A stretch of 64,000 nt of DNA from Phytophthora colocasiae. Taxonomy: Eukaryota > Oomycota > Peronosporomycetes > Peronosporales > Peronosporaceae. Below are positions 61,826 through 64,000 of this stretch, in pieces (the stretch's first letter is position 1; each line of letters starts with the position of its first letter). The stretch covers positions 992,001-1,056,000 of the forward strand of contig JAGKQI010000101.1 in NCBI GenBank assembly GCA_018806915.1. The letters are read 5' to 3'. The notes beneath the pieces are model-generated. The model saw only the letters and a list, made by a program, of their open reading frames with translations, searched no databases and was not told the DNA's origin. Both the position numbers and the translations under genes were made by a program.

Positions 61826-62216
61826 AGCGAGTTATCCTTGCGACGTTTGTCTAAAGCCTGGAATTGGTGTTTTCTAGGCCAGTGTAGAAACACCTGCATG
61901 AAATCTCAACTCTCTAGGCTAGTGCGGCGTCTGTGTGTCCGTTGTGTGTGTGTTCAACGTCTTAGCGCATAAACCTGCGTAGCTACCTGTCTCTCATTTT
62001 TAAACATGTACGTATTCTATACTGTATTTTCCCATGGTGTAGCCTATCCCTATGTTCTAGACTGCTCTCAGGAATGCCAAAATTACAAATATAGCCCACT
62101 AATGATAACCCTCTCAATGGCCTCTGATTGGTCCGCACACCCGGCCACAAAATATTTAATTGGACAAAAGTAAGCTAAGTACGATTAAAATGCTGAGCTG
62201 CCCCGCTTTACAGACC
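61826..62216. other. Intergenic region, AT-rich, no gene seen
   Basis: About 390 bp upstream of FLFF family member 4, probably its promoter or an upstream exon, leading into the tandem repeat array. Confidence 0.45.
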
Positions 62217-62851
62217 GGTGATTGGCTAAAATGCATCCTACCGAGCGAAGCGAAGGTAGCACCTCGGCCAACTGGCGCGCGCCGAAGGTGTGGCGCCGAT
62301 GGTGAGTAGTGGGGCGAACTGGAACAGTGGGCACCACGGGCTTCACCCAAACACATACAAACCGCCCGCAAAAGCGGGCGGGACTCGGCTAAAATTGCTT
62401 CGATAAGTACGAAATAGTAGCTGCGAGCTCGCGAGCTCGCAGCCTCCACTGGTGATTGGCTAAAATACATCCTACCGAGCGAAGCGAAGGTAGCACCTCG
62501 GCCAACTGGCGCGCGCCGAAGGTGTGGCGCCGGTGGTGAGTAGTGGGGCGAACTGGAACAGTGATCCCCACGGGTTTCAACTAAACACATACAAATCGCC
62601 CGCAAAAGCGGGCGCCACTCGGCTAAAATTGCTTCGATAAGTACGAAATAGTAGCTGCGAGCTCGCAGCCCCCACTGGTGATTGGCTAAAATATATCCTA
62701 CCGAGCGAAGCGAAGGTAGCACCTCGGCCAACTGGCGCGCGCCGAAGGTGTGGCGCCGATGGTGAGTAGTGGGGCGAACTGGAACAGTGAGCCCCACGGG
62801 TTTCGACCAAACACATACAAACCGCCCGCAAAAGCGGGCGGCACTCGGCTA
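62217..62851. repeat. Tandem array of three ~230-bp units with GC-rich hairpins
   Basis: Unit starts (GGTGATTGGCTAAAAT) are at 62217, 62451 and 62677, so periods are 234 and 226 bp; the third unit is partial. Each unit contains CCTACCGAGCGAAGCGAAGG, GGCGCGCGCCGAAGG and the hairpin CGCCCGC-AAAA-GCGGGCG (62363-62380, 62597-62614, 62823-62840). Units 1 and 2 also have a GAGCTCGC palindrome. Minus-strand peptide frames simply follow the repeats. This is a satellite-like or transposon-derived array of unknown kind. Confidence 0.88.
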
Positions 62852-63501
62852 GTCCTAAAAAATGAGGAGAGCATGGTGTCCGTCCGTCCTTCACACGGAT
62901 CACCATATCGATTTTAGCCAATTAAATAATTTGAAATTATTTTAACTAATTAACGTTCTTTTTGCTGCCGATGGTGGCCGCACGGAAGAGCGAGAACAAG
63001 TGAGTCTATCGCTAGAGCGTTTAGAGCACGGTATGAAATTGTGTGAAGTAGTTATTTACTAGCACGGCATGTAGCTATTCCAGTACTATATTCATAAGTT
63101 GAATAGAAGAGCTTACTACCAGGAATGTGTAGTGGACATGCTTACTCGGTGATGTATTCCATTATGGGCATGATGTTATACTTCTGCAGCACAACGACGG
63201 TGGGGGTGGGGGGGGGCAGAGGGTGAAAAGATGTGAAACTCTGCGTGTTTACCTCAGAAGCTTCAATATGCATATTCCAGTTAAATAGTATGCGCTGGTT
63301 TAATTTTCAATACATTATTCTAGAGGAAAGAAGTGACGTTGGACGGTGTCAAACAGCCTGTGAAAGCACGGAGCCACCTACATCAGTGAGTCAGGGTCGG
63401 TGACCACATTAGGGCACGAGTACATGTGCACAAGGATGTAGATGTAGGGATATAGAGGTGGGCATGTATGTGATATGTAGGGAAGAGGATAATATCCAAT
63501 A

Positions 63502-63536
63502 ATATTATAAAGTACATATTATGTACTTTATAATAT
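63502..63536. repeat. Perfect 17-bp palindrome, AT-rich
   Basis: Arms 63502-63518 and 63520-63536 are perfect inverted copies around a single T. It could extrude as a cruciform. Confidence 0.9.
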
Positions 63537-63550
63537 AATAATATATATTG

Positions 63551-63571
63551 CCATACCATATTATGGTATGG
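63551..63571. repeat. Perfect 10-bp palindrome
   Basis: CCATACCATA-T-TATGGTATGG; lies 15 bp after the larger AT palindrome. Confidence 0.9.
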
Positions 63572-64000
63572 CAGGCGAGCATTTGTGCATGTACAACCTG
63601 TAGATTAGTAGGAAGCGTGTATGTACGTCCAATATAGCCATGTAGACGTTCATGTACAACCTGGGGTACGTTAAGTTACGAATGCATGATCCACACCTGA
63701 TGGTATACGAATAGATACGTGTGCACGCATACCGCCGCGTAGCGGCGGCGCCCGACTAGTATGAGAGCAGCTACAGTGTCGACGTTCTCAAAATGGCCAT
63801 CAGATGGCGAACTTCTTTTGTGGCTCTGCTCCATTCATGTGTACTACGCAAAAAATGACTCAGGAAAAATGTACATATTGAAGACACCAGCCAATGGCAA
63901 TAGATACATTCGCTACCAATATGCGTGGCAATATGTGGATGTCACAGCAATTACTCGTGCATTACTTGACTTCATTGCGTTTAACCTTTTCGTGTGGCGT

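Larger units (their letters stand above)
62852..64000. other. Gene-poor, AT-rich end of the window
   Basis: About 1.15 kb with no convincing coding frame. Contains a G-rich run (about 63201-63217), two perfect palindromes and a GC-rich short palindrome GCCGCCGCGTAGCGGCGGC-like near 63731-63749. Confidence 0.5.

Noticed and set aside
62217..62851. tRNA or other structured RNA gene in the GC-rich tandem units
   Set aside because: No cloverleaf with consistent A- and B-box could be made out by eye; kept as a repeat only.
1..64000. RXLR or Crinkler effector genes
   Set aside because: No frame combined a signal peptide with RXLR/dEER or LFLAK motifs; the only secretory-type protein seen is the pseudoprotease.

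Overview
The window looks like nuclear DNA of an oomycete, most likely Phytophthora or a close relative. Genes are compact and often only 50-300 bp apart. Introns are short (about 40-90 nt) with GTRNGN donors and YAG acceptors. The gene set is eukaryotic, with stramenopile/plant-like versions (for example an ALDH12-type P5C dehydrogenase), long WLH-type ankyrin proteins, a multi-PH protein and paired MATE transporters. Species cannot be fixed from sequence alone.

Region 0-21 kb is a housekeeping block: TELO2 (+), a three-repeat MYB factor (-), a metaxin/Sam37-like protein (-), UTP6 (+), RPB12/RPABC4 (-) divergent from NMD3 (+), P5C dehydrogenase (-), a degraded 2.6 kb repeat element with terminal inverted repeats (14.64-17.26 kb), a REX1/REXO-type exonuclease (-) and the 9-1-1 clamp subunit HUS1 (+).

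Region 21-29 kb is accessory-like. A membrane-anchored trypsin-fold protein has apparently lost its whole catalytic triad. Two tandem aminoacylase-1 (ACY1) genes follow, both broken. The downstream copy has two frame shifts. The upstream copy is split by a 2.7 kb insertion that encodes a Fanzor, the eukaryotic TnpB-like RNA-guided nuclease. The insertion is flanked by a 14-bp direct repeat, ends in a run of hairpins that is a good omega-RNA candidate, and carries a near-perfect 70-bp palindrome just upstream of the Fanzor ATG.

Region 29-53 kb returns to conserved genes: an IMPACT/YigZ-family protein, an ankyrin protein, an RNFT-like RING/TM E3 ligase, an unrecognised protein, a mitoferrin-like carrier, two convergent MATE transporters, a six-PH-domain protein, a psq-type HTH protein, proteasome subunit RPN9 and a multi-exon coiled-coil gene.

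Region 53.8-61.8 kb holds what looks like an undescribed family: four minus-strand genes sharing an FLF[FY]xG[SC] core motif, three of them also a C-terminal MPxFFxP motif, with low-complexity linkers. The fourth is interrupted by a Mutator-like transposon (59086-61209) with a 9-bp target duplication. Conceptual removal restores one continuous frame. The window ends (62-64 kb) in tandem 230-bp repeats and AT-rich palindromes without recognisable genes.
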